Shown: positions 23,570 through 31,604 of the stretch, in pieces
Numbering within the stretch: the first letter of the stretch is position 1
How the letters are laid out: the number at the start of each line of letters is the position of its first letter
Source of the DNA: Acidimicrobiales bacterium
GTDB lineage: Bacteria > Actinomycetota > Acidimicrobiia > Acidimicrobiales > Ilumatobacteraceae
Length of the DNA stretch: 34,316 nucleotides
Assembly: GCA_030828465.1 (NCBI GenBank)
Contig: JAURCL010000017.1
Span: forward strand, 1 to 34,316
Direction of reading: 5' to 3'
Made by a program: the position numbers and the translations under genes
Notes under the pieces: model-generated
The model's input: only the letters and a program-made list of their open reading frames with translations
Told to the model about the DNA's origin: nothing
Databases searched by the model: none

Positions 23570-24774
23570 GGGAGCACTCCGGCGCGACTGGCGGCTGCGA
23601 TGTTCTCCTGGTGTTGCTCGAAGGTGACCGCGAAGGCGTGTCCGCCGTCGAAGTCAGCGAGCACGTAGAAGAGCAGGCGGCATCCGGTGGTCGGATCGTC
23701 GAGCACCTGGCAGAGCGGATCTCCCGAGGCCGGATCGGGTGACGGGTTGAGCGCCGCGCGGATCGATGCCCGACCTGGATTGGCGATCGGCGTCGGCGGC
23801 AGGCCTCCGTAGAGATAGGTGTTGTACGGCGAGTCGGTGAAGCGCAGCACCGAGAACGGCGTATCGGGCTCCTGGCCGTAACGAAGGGTCGCGTCGATCT
23901 CAAGGTTCATGCCCATCGCGAGTCGGTTGTAGATCACCCGGGCGATGCGCGCGCGATCGGCATCCACCTTCGCCTCGCGCTCGATCATGGAGGCGATCGT
24001 CAGCACCTCATACGGCGTGTAACCGAGCCGCTCAGCGCCAGCGTCGAGTTCCTCCTGTAGCGCGACGCGCTCCAAGAGCTCGATCATGCGCTCTACCAGC
24101 TGACCCTCGTTGTCGGCGTTCGACACCTGGTAGGTGTCGGGGAACAGCAGACCCTCCAAGGAGGCAATATCGCCCGGACGATATGGAACGGTCCGCGTCG
24201 GGTCGAGGGTGTTCTCGAGGAATCGGTCCGACTCCATCTGCTCGATCCGCTCTCCGGCCCGCTCGGCCATCTGCTCGACGGTGAACCCTTCGGGGAAGGT
24301 GATGCGCACATACGTCTCACTCGGCGGGGTCCGTAGCACCCCGAGCACGTCACCCATGTGCCATCCGGGCGCGATTCGATAGAAGCCGGGCGTCGGCTCG
24401 AGACCGCCTCGCTGCGAGACGTACCACTCGAACACCCCTGAGTCGCTGATGAGCCCCCGAGACTCGAGCCTCCCGGCGATGGTCTCGACCGAGTCACCTT
24501 CGGAGACATCGAAGCGCTCGAGCTCTCCGCTCGCTCCGGACGGAGACACCCGCTCGAGCAGCCACCACCCGGTCCAGCCTGCGGCGAGCACTGAGGCGAT
24601 CAGGGTCAACGCGATCGCGCCGACCACCCAGCGCAACAGCAACCCTCGACGAGGCGGTACCTCGACGACCGGCACCTCATCTGGGTCGTCCCACGGATCA
24701 ACCCGCCACGACACCCGGGCCTGATCGTCGGCGGAGAAGCGACGACCTTCGGTGAACACGTCCCGACCGCTCAT
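23566..24774 (-). CDS. mltG: Endolytic murein transglycosylase MltG (YceG)
   Basis: MltG cuts nascent peptidoglycan strands at the membrane and sets glycan length. The 402-residue protein has a charged cytoplasmic N-terminus and one membrane helix at about 45-70 (LLRWVVGAIALTLIASVLAAGW). A LysM-like region (FDVSEGDSVETIAGRLESRGLI) precedes the YceG catalytic domain with LEGLLFPDTYQ, the catalytic-Glu segment LTIASMIEREAK and NTYLYGGLPPTPIANPG. ATG 24774 is preferred because it overlaps the ruvX stop (ATGA). Confidence 0.94.
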   Translation of the reverse strand: MSGRDVFTEGRRFSADDQARVSWRVDPWDDPDEVPVVEVPPRRGLLLRWVVGAIALTLIASVLAAGWTGWWLLERVSPSGASGELERFDVSEGDSVETIAGRLESRGLISDSGVFEWYVSQRGGLEPTPGFYRIAPGWHMGDVLGVLRTPPSETYVRITFPEGFTVEQMAERAGERIEQMESDRFLENTLDPTRTVPYRPGDIASLEGLLFPDTYQVSNADNEGQLVERMIELLERVALQEELDAGAERLGYTPYEVLTIASMIEREAKVDADRARIARVIYNRLAMGMNLEIDATLRYGQEPDTPFSVLRFTDSPYNTYLYGGLPPTPIANPGRASIRAALNPSPDPASGDPLCQVLDDPTTGCRLLFYVLADFDGGHAFAVTFEQHQENIAAASRAGVLP

Positions 24775-25208
24775 CGAGCGCCCCGAGAGTCGAGCCACGA
24801 CTGCAACATGACGGCTGCCGCAACCTTGTCGACGACCTCGCGTCGTCGACGACCATCGAGCCCGGCCTCGAGGAGTGAGCGCTCCGCGGTGACCGTCGTC
24901 AGACGCTCGTCGTGCATCTCCACCGGCACGCTGGTCAACCTAGCGAGGTGCTCGGCGAGGCTGGTGGCAGCGCGGGCGGCGGTCCCGGCCCGACCATCCA
25001 GGCCGAGCGGGAGCCCGACGACGACCACCGCGACCTCGAACTCGTCGATGTCGGCAACGATCGAACGGAGATCGGCCTGCAGGTCGCGGGTGCGGACCAC
25101 CACCCGGTGGGGACTCGCGACGTCGCCTACTCCGAGCGCGAGTCCGATCCGTTTCGCACCGGGGTCGATGCCGAGCGTCCGGAGCACCGGACGACGCGGC
25201 TCGCTCAC
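24771..25208 (-). CDS. ruvX: Holliday-junction-resolvase-like RuvX (YqgF)
   Basis: A 145-residue RNase H-fold nuclease of the YqgF family, linked to pre-16S rRNA 5' maturation and recombination. It shows GIDPGAKRIGLAL with Asp15, VVGLPLGLDGRAG, the Glu in DERLTTVTAE and a late VDKVAAAVMLQSWLDSRG, covering the acidic active site. The start is GTG 25208, overlapping the alaS stop (GTGA). alaS-ruvX-mltG is a standard actinobacterial trio. Confidence 0.94.
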   Translation of the reverse strand: MSEPRRPVLRTLGIDPGAKRIGLALGVGDVASPHRVVVRTRDLQADLRSIVADIDEFEVAVVVVGLPLGLDGRAGTAARAATSLAEHLARLTSVPVEMHDERLTTVTAERSLLEAGLDGRRRREVVDKVAAAVMLQSWLDSRGAR

Positions 25209-27826
25209 GCCGTGGCGGCCTCGCGCGCCAGCCTGAGTGCCTCGTCGATGCCCGAAGGGTCCTTACCTCCGGCGGTCGCCACATCGCCCTTGCCGCCACC
25301 ACCGCCGCCGACCGCTTTGGCCGCGTCGCGGATCAGCGCGGCCGCTTCCACCCCGGCATCGGGACCGACCGCCGAGACGAGCGCGACTCCCCCGGTCGCG
25401 GTAGCTCCGACCAGCACCACCCGGCGGAGCGCGCCCTGCTGGCGAACGGCGAGGGCGAGTTCGCGAAGGTCGCCGGGACTCTCCACATCGACGCGATCGA
25501 CGACGACCCCGTCGACGGCTGCAGCTGCGATCTCTGAGGCCCGTCCGGCTGCGAGGCGCGACCTCAACGCCTTCAACTCGTCGTTGAGGGCCTTGACCTC
25601 GTCGAGTTTGCGTCGAACCCCCTCGAGAACATCGCCGCCGGTGGCGCCGACCATCGAGCCCACCTCGGCCAGGAGCGCCTCGTCGCGTTGGAGGAGAGCC
25701 ACCGAAGCCTCGCCGGTGACCGCTTCGATGCGTCGCAGGTTCGATCCGATCGACGACTCGGCGACGATCTTGATGGTGCCGATGTCGCCGGTGGCGCGCA
25801 CGTGCGTGCCGCCGCACAACTCCACCGAGGAACCAGCTTCGAGGACCCTGACCACGTCGCCGTACTTGTCGCCGAAGAACGCGATCGCGCCGAGAGACTC
25901 AGCCTCGTCCTTGGTCGTCTCGAACGCCCGCACGGCGTTGTTCGACAACGTCTGGGAGTTGGCGAGCCGTTCGATCTCAGCGATCTCCTCGGCGGTCACC
26001 GCGGCGTAGTGCGAGAAGTCGAAACGCAAGCGATCCGGCCCCACATGGGAACCCGCCTGCTTGACGTGCTCGCCGAGCACTGACCGGAGCGCCCAGTGCA
26101 ACACATGGGTACCGGTGTGATTGCGGCGGATCGCCGATCTCCGACTCACGTCGATCGAGGCGGTCGCGCTCTCACCGGCGGTGACCGCGCCGGCCACCCG
26201 GCGAGCCAGATGACGACGCAGGTTCGGCAACGCGTACGTGGTGTCGAGCACCTCGAGGGTGCCCGACGTCGTCACGATCGTTCCGGTGTCGCCGATCTGA
26301 CCTCCAGCCTCCGCGTAGAACGGGGTGCGATCGAGGAACACCTCGACAAGCGCCTCCCCGTCGGGGCCTTCGACGTCGAGCAGTTCGAGAACACGGGCCT
26401 CAGAGACATCCTCCACATAACCGGTGAACTCGGTGGTGCCGAAGCGCTCGAGCACCTCGCGGTAGGCCTCCACCATCGACTCGCCGGCGGCGCCGTCGCG
26501 ACGTGCCGCCTTCGCCCGTTCGCGCTGCGCTTGCATCTCAGCGGTGAAGCCCTCGAGATCCACGGACACGGAGCGCTCCCCCGCGATCTCCTCGGTGAGC
26601 TCCAACGGGAACCCGTAGGTGTCATGGAGGAGAAAGGCGGTCGATCCGGACAGCGTTCCACCGTCGCTCAACTCCCCGTCGAGGATGCCGAGACCGGTCT
26701 TCAGCGTGTGACGGAAGCGCTCCTCCTCCTTGCCGAGCACGCTGGTGATGAAGTCAGCGTTGCGCGCGACGTCCGGATAGGCCCCGCCCATCACCTTGAT
26801 CGCCTCAGCGGAAAGTTCCGGCATCACGAGACGTTCGGTGCCAAGAAGGAAGGCGTATCGGACCGCGCGACGCAGGATGCGTCGAAGCACATATCCACGG
26901 CCCTCATTCGACGGGAAGACCCCGTCGTTGACGAGCATCGTCGCGGACCGAGCGTGCTCAGCGAGCACGCGCATGGCGAACGAGTCGCGGTCGTCGTAGA
27001 CGCCCGGACGGTAGGTGCGACCGGTGAGCGAGCAGGCCCGATCGAGAAGGGGGGCCATGAGGTCGGTCTCCCAAACCGAGTCGACCCCCTGGAGCAGCGC
27101 GAGGATCCGCTCAAGTCCGGCTCCGGTGTCGACCGAGGGCTTCGGCAGCGGGGTGCGCGAGCCGTCCTCGGCCTGGTTGAACTGCATGAAGACGAGGTTC
27201 CAGAACTCCATGTAGCGGTCACCGGTCGGGTCCGTGAGGGGGCCGCCCTCCGGGCCGAACGCCGGTCCGCGATCGATGTGGATCTCACTGCACGGGCCAC
27301 AGGGCCCGGTGTCTCCCATCTGCCAGAAGTTGTCCTTGTCGCCGAGGCGCTGGATGCGATCGAGGGGCACGCCAACCTGCTCGTGCCAGATCTCCTCCGC
27401 CTCGTCATCGGATTCGTGCACGGTGATCCAGAGGCGGTCCCCGTCGAAGCCCCAGCCCTCGGTGACGAGCTCCCAACTCCACGGGATGATCTCCGACTTG
27501 AAGTAGTCACCGAACGAGAAGTTGCCGAGCATCTCGAAGAACACGAGATGGCGCTTCGTGCGACCGACGTCGTCGAGGTCGTTGTGCTTACCTCCGGCTC
27601 GCGCGCACTTCTGCGAACTCACCGCCCGCGAGTAGGGCGGCACCTCGTCACCCACGAAGTAGGGCTTGAACGGCACCATTCCCGCGACGGTGAACATGAT
27701 CGACGGGTCATGAGGGATCAGGCTCGCCGAGTCAACGACGGAGTGATCACGCTCACGGAAGAACTCGAGGAAGGAGGCGCGCAAGCTGTCGGCGGTGACC
27801 GAGGAGAGGTTGAGCGGGCTGGACAT
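25205..27826 (-). CDS. alaS: Alanyl-tRNA synthetase
   Basis: AlaS charges tRNA-Ala; the 873-residue protein is full length. It has the class II core (FLEFFRERDHSVVDSASLIP, FTVAGMVPFKPYF, the TGPCGPCSEIHID loop, and motif 3 within SVDTGAGLERILALL). The tRNA-binding helices follow, then the editing domain with HTGTHVLH and CGGTHVRATGD (zinc/proofreading site), and a C-terminal DHHA1-like domain with a six-glycine loop GGGGGGKGD. It heads the long operon. TAGGAT ends 10 nt before ATG 27826, so the leader would be only about 3 nt. Confidence 0.98.
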   Translation of the reverse strand: MSSPLNLSSVTADSLRASFLEFFRERDHSVVDSASLIPHDPSIMFTVAGMVPFKPYFVGDEVPPYSRAVSSQKCARAGGKHNDLDDVGRTKRHLVFFEMLGNFSFGDYFKSEIIPWSWELVTEGWGFDGDRLWITVHESDDEAEEIWHEQVGVPLDRIQRLGDKDNFWQMGDTGPCGPCSEIHIDRGPAFGPEGGPLTDPTGDRYMEFWNLVFMQFNQAEDGSRTPLPKPSVDTGAGLERILALLQGVDSVWETDLMAPLLDRACSLTGRTYRPGVYDDRDSFAMRVLAEHARSATMLVNDGVFPSNEGRGYVLRRILRRAVRYAFLLGTERLVMPELSAEAIKVMGGAYPDVARNADFITSVLGKEEERFRHTLKTGLGILDGELSDGGTLSGSTAFLLHDTYGFPLELTEEIAGERSVSVDLEGFTAEMQAQRERAKAARRDGAAGESMVEAYREVLERFGTTEFTGYVEDVSEARVLELLDVEGPDGEALVEVFLDRTPFYAEAGGQIGDTGTIVTTSGTLEVLDTTYALPNLRRHLARRVAGAVTAGESATASIDVSRRSAIRRNHTGTHVLHWALRSVLGEHVKQAGSHVGPDRLRFDFSHYAAVTAEEIAEIERLANSQTLSNNAVRAFETTKDEAESLGAIAFFGDKYGDVVRVLEAGSSVELCGGTHVRATGDIGTIKIVAESSIGSNLRRIEAVTGEASVALLQRDEALLAEVGSMVGATGGDVLEGVRRKLDEVKALNDELKALRSRLAAGRASEIAAAAVDGVVVDRVDVESPGDLRELALAVRQQGALRRVVLVGATATGGVALVSAVGPDAGVEAAALIRDAAKAVGGGGGGKGDVATAGGKDPSGIDEALRLAREAATA

Positions 27827-27836
27827 CGGAGTGCTG

Positions 27837-27842
27837 ATCCTA
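27837..27842 (-). promoter_or_regulatory. -10 box for alaS
   Basis: TAGGAT on the minus strand, 10 nt before ATG 27826. It would launch the operon that runs to 16034 with a leader of only a few nucleotides, so there is no room for a T-box or similar leader control. Confidence 0.4.
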
Positions 27843-27852
27843 CCGACGCCGG

Positions 27853-27858
27853 TACCCT
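27853..27858 (+). promoter_or_regulatory. -10 box for the cysteine-rich protein gene
   Basis: TACCCT ends 7 nt before GTG 27866, giving a leaderless start; it lies 10 bp from the opposing alaS box within a 39-bp gap. Confidence 0.45.
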
Positions 27859-27865
27859 CGGCCCC

Positions 27866-28660
27866 GTGGCGAGCCCCCAGGCCTCACGACCGGGAACCGA
27901 ACCCGTCGACGACATCGACGACGTGCACGAATGGATCTCATTCGGCGACTCGACCGAGGACCGCACCTGGATGTTCGATGCCACCTACCTGCGATCGAAC
28001 CATCGCTGCATCTACGGCGAGGGGTGTCAGGGGATCCTCGACGACGACGCGACCGACATGGCCCAGGGATGCTGCAGTTACGGAGCGCACTTCGTCGACG
28101 ACGATGACGTGCAAAACGTCGTACGGGCGTTCACCCGTCTCGATGCCGACGTCATGCAGTTCCACGCCAAAGCCGTCAAGAAGGGGTTTCTCGCCTCCGG
28201 TGAGAACGCCGATGACGGTTCACCGGTGACCACGACCCGACTGGTCGACGATGCCTGCATCTTCCTCAACCGGCCGGGATTCCCCGCCGGGGCTGGCTGT
28301 TCACTGCATATCGCGGCGATGCGAGCCGGCGAGCGCCCGCTCGACTGGAAACCGAACGTCTGCTGGCAGGTCCCCATCAGACTCGAGCACTCCACCGACG
28401 ACGAGGGACACGTCATCTCCCGCCTCCGAGAGTGGAAACGGCGCGACTGGGGTGAGGGCGGCTCCGAGTTCCACTGGTGGTGCACGGAAGCCACCGAGGC
28501 TTTCAGCGGGTCCGACCCCGTCTACATCGCGTCGCGTGACGAGATCGTGGAACTGGTCGGACGTGAGGTCTACGACCGGATGGTCACGCACCTCAAACGC
28601 GCCGACTGGGTACCCGTTGAGCACCCGACGGTGCGGCGAGGCGACACCGGCCGAAGCTGA
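27866..28660 (+). CDS. Cysteine-rich protein, possible Fe-S cluster or zinc binder
   Basis: A 264-residue soluble protein that I cannot name with certainty. Cysteines and histidines are clustered: HRCIYGEGCQGI, GCCSYGAHF, DACIFLNRPGFPAGAGCSLHIAA, NVCWQVP and FHWWCTE. Such C-x5-C...CC...C...C spacing recalls the YkgJ/DUF3109 cysteine-cluster proteins thought to bind iron-sulfur or zinc. GTG 27866, 7 nt after TACCCT, is chosen as the start; ATG at MFDATYLRS is a shorter option. The upstream part of the open frame is antisense to alaS and not real. It is divergent from alaS and convergent with the small charged gene. Confidence 0.8.
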   Translation: MASPQASRPGTEPVDDIDDVHEWISFGDSTEDRTWMFDATYLRSNHRCIYGEGCQGILDDDATDMAQGCCSYGAHFVDDDDVQNVVRAFTRLDADVMQFHAKAVKKGFLASGENADDGSPVTTTRLVDDACIFLNRPGFPAGAGCSLHIAAMRAGERPLDWKPNVCWQVPIRLEHSTDDEGHVISRLREWKRRDWGEGGSEFHWWCTEATEAFSGSDPVYIASRDEIVELVGREVYDRMVTHLKRADWVPVEHPTVRRGDTGRS

Positions 28661-28677
28661 CGCCGGAACCTCAACCG

Positions 28678-28875
28678 TCAGTCGTCGCTGTCGTCGTCTT
28701 CGTCGAACGTGACGCCGTACTTCTCAGCGAGCGCGGCGTACTCGTCATCGTCGTCGGAGTCGGCGGCCTCGTCGGAACGCGGCGAACGATCGCCGAATCC
28801 GAGATCGAAGGCTCCGGGCCCTGCCTGCTTCAGTTTCCTCGCCTCTTCGAAGCGACGGTGTCGACCCTTCTTCAC
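28678..28875 (-). CDS. Small bipolar-charge protein
   Basis: A 65-residue protein with a very basic first third (KKGRHRRFEEARKLKQ) and a very acidic end (SDDDDEYAALAEKYGVTFDEDDDSDD). The charge split resembles the actinobacterial DUF3073 proteins, but the sequence is not a clear match, so I leave it unnamed. Start GTG 28875 has GGGAG about 7 nt upstream. It follows the RNase D gene after 75 nt on the same strand. A nucleic-acid or ribosome association would fit the basic patch but is speculation. Confidence 0.65.
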   Translation of the reverse strand: MKKGRHRRFEEARKLKQAGPGAFDLGFGDRSPRSDEAADSDDDDEYAALAEKYGVTFDEDDDSDD

Positions 28876-28950
28876 AGTCGGGCTCCCAGGTGTTGTGACG
28901 TTGGTGCGATTAGAACCGGCCGGCCATCGGGGGATGCCGACGCAGCAGCG

Positions 28951-30111
28951 TCACCCTACCGCATCGATGGCCACGAGACGCAGACCACCCGAGCGATCGA
29001 AGGTGAGCGCCGAGCGGCCCTCGACGAGCGATCGGATGCCGTCCCCGAGCAGCTCAGCCCGCCACCCCGAGGCCAGCCTCGACTCGGGATCCCCTGAGAG
29101 CAGGGAGACCAGATCAGCCCGAGTGGCGAGTAGGGCGGTGTCGATCGCCTCGTCACGGGCCATCTGGCTGACCCAGGCGGACACCAGGGCCACAGCGGGA
29201 CGAAGGTCGCGCCCGAGTTCGTCACCGCCGGTCGGAGCCTGCGGCGGGTCGTTGGTGAGCCCTCGTTCGACCGCTGCCAACAACTCGGTCGCGACGACAC
29301 CCTTGGTGTGCCGTCCATCCACGCCTCTGGCCTGGGCGAGATCGCGCTCATCGCGGGGCTGGCGTTGCGACACACCGAGCACCGCAAGATCAGGCAGTAC
29401 CTGTCGAACCGGGACGTCGAGCGCCATCGCCCGCCGTTCTCTCCAGGCCGCGACCTCCTGAGCGACCGCTCGGCCACGGGGTTTGAGGGAGCGGACGTCC
29501 TTCAGTCGAAGCCAGGCTTGCTCGGGCTCGGAGCGGACGGCGTTCCGGGAGGCAAGTTCGTCACAGGCCTCGGCGACCCAGCCGAGACGCCCTCGATCAT
29601 CGAGGCGGGCGACCAGGCGCTCGCGCGCCTCGAGCAGGTACGCCACATCGGAGGCGGCGTAGGAGCGTTGGGCCTCAGTCAGGGGTCGACGTAGCCAGTC
29701 GGTCAAGCGATCCCCCTTCGCTGGGGTCACCCCGAGTTCGGCGCTCAGCAGGCTGACCAGCGACGGCGTCCCGTAACCGAGGAAACCGCCGGCGATCTGC
29801 GTGTCGAAGAACTGGGCGGGAACGCTGCCGACCGCGTGAGTCAGCACGTCGAGGTCCTGCTGGGCGGCGTGGAACACCGCTTCAACTCCGCTCGCGAAGA
29901 GGTCGGCCATCGCGACGACGTCCACGGCGAGCGGGTCGATGAGCACGATCCGATCCGCCCAGGCAATCTGGACGAGAGCGAGAGCCGGGAAGTAGGTGCG
30001 CTCGCGGTGGAACTCAGTGTCGATCGCATAGCGGTCGACCCGGGACAATTCGTCGAGGACAGCCTCGAACGTCACCTGGTCGTCGACCCACTCGTGGGTC
30101 GTGGCGGTCAC
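28951..30111 (-). CDS. rnd: Ribonuclease D (DEDDy 3'-5' exonuclease with HRDC)
   Basis: Trims the 3' ends of tRNA precursors and other small RNAs. The 386-residue protein has the exonuclease residues Asp31/Glu33 (AIDTEFHRERTYFP), Asp86 (FHAAQQDLDVL) and Tyr151/Asp155 (SYAASDVAYLL). One HRDC-type helical region follows, with LRLKDVRSLKPRGRAVAQEVAAWRERRAMALDVPVRQVLPD. Start GTG 30111 overlaps the stop of the MobA-rhodanese gene (GTGA). The open frame extends further upstream, but that part is overlap. Confidence 0.93.
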   Translation of the reverse strand: MTATTHEWVDDQVTFEAVLDELSRVDRYAIDTEFHRERTYFPALALVQIAWADRIVLIDPLAVDVVAMADLFASGVEAVFHAAQQDLDVLTHAVGSVPAQFFDTQIAGGFLGYGTPSLVSLLSAELGVTPAKGDRLTDWLRRPLTEAQRSYAASDVAYLLEARERLVARLDDRGRLGWVAEACDELASRNAVRSEPEQAWLRLKDVRSLKPRGRAVAQEVAAWRERRAMALDVPVRQVLPDLAVLGVSQRQPRDERDLAQARGVDGRHTKGVVATELLAAVERGLTNDPPQAPTGGDELGRDLRPAVALVSAWVSQMARDEAIDTALLATRADLVSLLSGDPESRLASGWRAELLGDGIRSLVEGRSALTFDRSGGLRLVAIDAVG

Positions 30112-31037
30112 GATCCGCCCGAGGAGACCGGCCGGCCAGAGGCGATCCACGCCATGATCCCGCCCTCGACGTTGAGTACCGCGGCTCCTTGCGCGGCAAC
30201 GAACTCGCAGGCGCCGATCGATCGTCCACCCGAACGGCACATCACGTAGACCGGTTCATCCGATCGGAACTCGTCGACATGCTCGGGAACCGTCGACAGC
30301 GGGATGAGGGTTGCCCCGTCGATCCGCATCTCCTCATATTCAGCGGGCTCGCGCACATCGATGAGTCGGGCGCCTGAGGCGAGCGCCGCCTCGAGTTCTT
30401 CAACGGTCACATCGCGGACAGCCATGGCAGCGATCCTACGAGCGTGAGTCTCCGCGCCCGCATGTGCCCGGCGCCACACGTCGAGGTCATTCTGATCGTC
30501 CACATCCACCACGGATCGAGGGTCGACCGGGACCTCGGCGACGCTGAGGTGGCGGAGCAGATCCATCGCTGACCGCTGACCGGCCGCGACCGCTTGCTCC
30601 ACGGAGGCAAGGGCGGAGAGGTTCCACCGCGCCACCAGAGGTTGACGGCGGTCAGAACGTGCGACGGCCACGTCGACGCTCGGATCCGCGCCCGCCGCGG
30701 CCACGAGTTCGAGCACCTCGGAGTCGACCCCCGGGAGATCGCAAGCGACCACGAGTACATCCGATCCGAGCGCGCTCAAGGCTGTCGCCACTCCGCCGAG
30801 AGGCCCCTCCCCGGGCCATCGGTCAGGGAGCACCTCGCCGGAGAACTCGGCGAGTTCCCTGGCGTCGCCGCCGACCAGACGCACACTTCGGCATGGCGCA
30901 ACCGCGGCGAGCACCGGCTCGATCAGGCGACGGCCCCCGATGTCGACGAACGGCTTGCGTCCGCCGATCCGACGGCCGGCTCCGCCGGTGAGCACGACGG
31001 CATCGAGGACGCGCAGCGTCGGGAATCCGTCTCCCAA
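30108..31037 (-). CDS. MobA-like nucleotidyltransferase fused to a rhodanese domain
   Basis: A 309-residue fusion. Residues 1-195 are a MobA/IspD-like NTP transferase. It has the nucleotide loop VVLTGGAGRRIGGRKPF, the substrate part WPGEGPLGGVATALSALGSDVLVVACDLPGVD and the closing VVDVDDQNDLD. Residues 205-309 are a single rhodanese domain with RLIDVREPAEYEEMRIDGA and the active-site loop CRSGGRS (Cys267). The first half would attach a nucleotide to molybdopterin, and the second would carry a persulfide. TTG 31037 is chosen because GGAG lies 6 nt upstream and no ATG precedes the nucleotide loop. Met205 has a TAGGAT box 7 nt before it, so a rhodanese-only product is possible. It lies between the DUF3151 and RNase D genes. 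Confidence 0.78.
   Translation of the reverse strand: MGDGFPTLRVLDAVVLTGGAGRRIGGRKPFVDIGGRRLIEPVLAAVAPCRSVRLVGGDARELAEFSGEVLPDRWPGEGPLGGVATALSALGSDVLVVACDLPGVDSEVLELVAAAGADPSVDVAVARSDRRQPLVARWNLSALASVEQAVAAGQRSAMDLLRHLSVAEVPVDPRSVVDVDDQNDLDVWRRAHAGAETHARRIAAMAVRDVTVEELEAALASGARLIDVREPAEYEEMRIDGATLIPLSTVPEHVDEFRSDEPVYVMCRSGGRSIGACEFVAAQGAAVLNVEGGIMAWIASGRPVSSGGS
30433..30438 (-). promoter_or_regulatory. Internal -10 box at the MobA-rhodanese junction
   Basis: TAGGAT on the minus strand, 7 nt before the in-frame ATG at 30425 (Met205, MAVRDVTVEEL). It has the same layout as the leaderless promoters elsewhere in the window and could express the rhodanese domain and RNase D separately. Confidence 0.4.
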
Positions 31038-31038
31038 T

Positions 31039-31509
31039 TCAGGCTCCGACCGAGGCGATCTCCCCGAACTCCGCCGGCACGCCCGTCGGGTCGAGTTGGA
31101 GCAGGAAGAGAGCGCAGCGCTCCGCCTCGTCGACCTCTCCGATCTCGGCTGCCCGCCGCTGGAGGCCGAGCAAGCACCGGAGAAACCCGTGATTGGACGG
31201 GGTATCCCACCGCACGTACCCGGACCCCCGCCAACCGTTCGCCCGGAGGGTGTCGAGGCCTCGGTGGTACCCGACGCGAAACGCGGCGTATGCCTCGATC
31301 GCATCGCGACCGAGACCACCGAGCTCGGCCCAACCATCGAGTGTGCGCGGATGATCGGCGACGAAGGCCGCCACATCCGACCGCCGCGACCCCGGGTCAG
31401 CGGCGAGCGCCTGCGAGAGCAGGTGACGTTCGGCAGCCCCGAGCGGCGGGATGGTCGTTGAAGGCAGTCCGGTCGACAGACCGATCGGTTGGGTCGAGGG
31501 GTCACTCAC
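31039..31509 (-). CDS. DUF3151 family protein
   Basis: A 156-residue protein matching the actinobacterial DUF3151 family, whose function is unknown. Its characteristic stretch is visible from LGAAERHLLSQALAADPGS. It runs through IEAYAAFRVGYHRGLDTLRANGWRGSGYVRWDTPSNHGFLRCLLGLQRRAAEIGE to ERCALFLLQLDP. Start GTG 31509 is chosen because CAGAAT lies 6 nt upstream; the GGGAGG between them is too close to act as a ribosome site. The MobA-rhodanese TTG begins 1 nt after its stop, so the two are coupled. Confidence 0.82.
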   Translation of the reverse strand: MSDPSTQPIGLSTGLPSTTIPPLGAAERHLLSQALAADPGSRRSDVAAFVADHPRTLDGWAELGGLGRDAIEAYAAFRVGYHRGLDTLRANGWRGSGYVRWDTPSNHGFLRCLLGLQRRAAEIGEVDEAERCALFLLQLDPTGVPAEFGEIASVGA

Positions 31510-31515
31510 CCTCCC

Positions 31516-31521
31516 ATTCTG
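31516..31521 (-). promoter_or_regulatory. -10 box for the DUF3151 operon
   Basis: CAGAAT on the minus strand, 6 nt before GTG 31509. It departs from TANNNT at the first base, so it is weaker evidence than the other boxes. Confidence 0.3.
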
Positions 31522-31591
31522 GCCGATTGCGCCCGAGACCCGCTCCGATGACGCCCCACCCAGATCCCACCGCGACGTCGACCCACCCACC

Positions 31592-31597
31592 TAGGGT
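31592..31597 (+). promoter_or_regulatory. -10 box for the small membrane protein / MFS unit
   Basis: TAGGGT, 7 nt before ATG 31605. The surrounding CTAGGGTG is identical to that before the gene at 12924. Confidence 0.5.
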
Positions 31598-31604
31598 GAC
31601 CGCC

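Noticed and set aside
26096-27865. Long plus-strand frame running into the cysteine-rich protein
   Set aside because: This part is antisense to alaS; only the segment from GTG 27866 shows protein-like conservation and a promoter.
27827-27865. T-box or other leader control for alaS
   Set aside because: The gap to the divergent gene is only 39 bp and the promoter-like box leaves about 3 nt of leader, too short for any riboswitch.
28953-28958. A TAGGGT box on the minus strand at the end of the RNase D gene
   Set aside because: No ATG, GTG or TTG lies 6-10 nt downstream, and the box coincides with the last codons of RNase D; probably chance.
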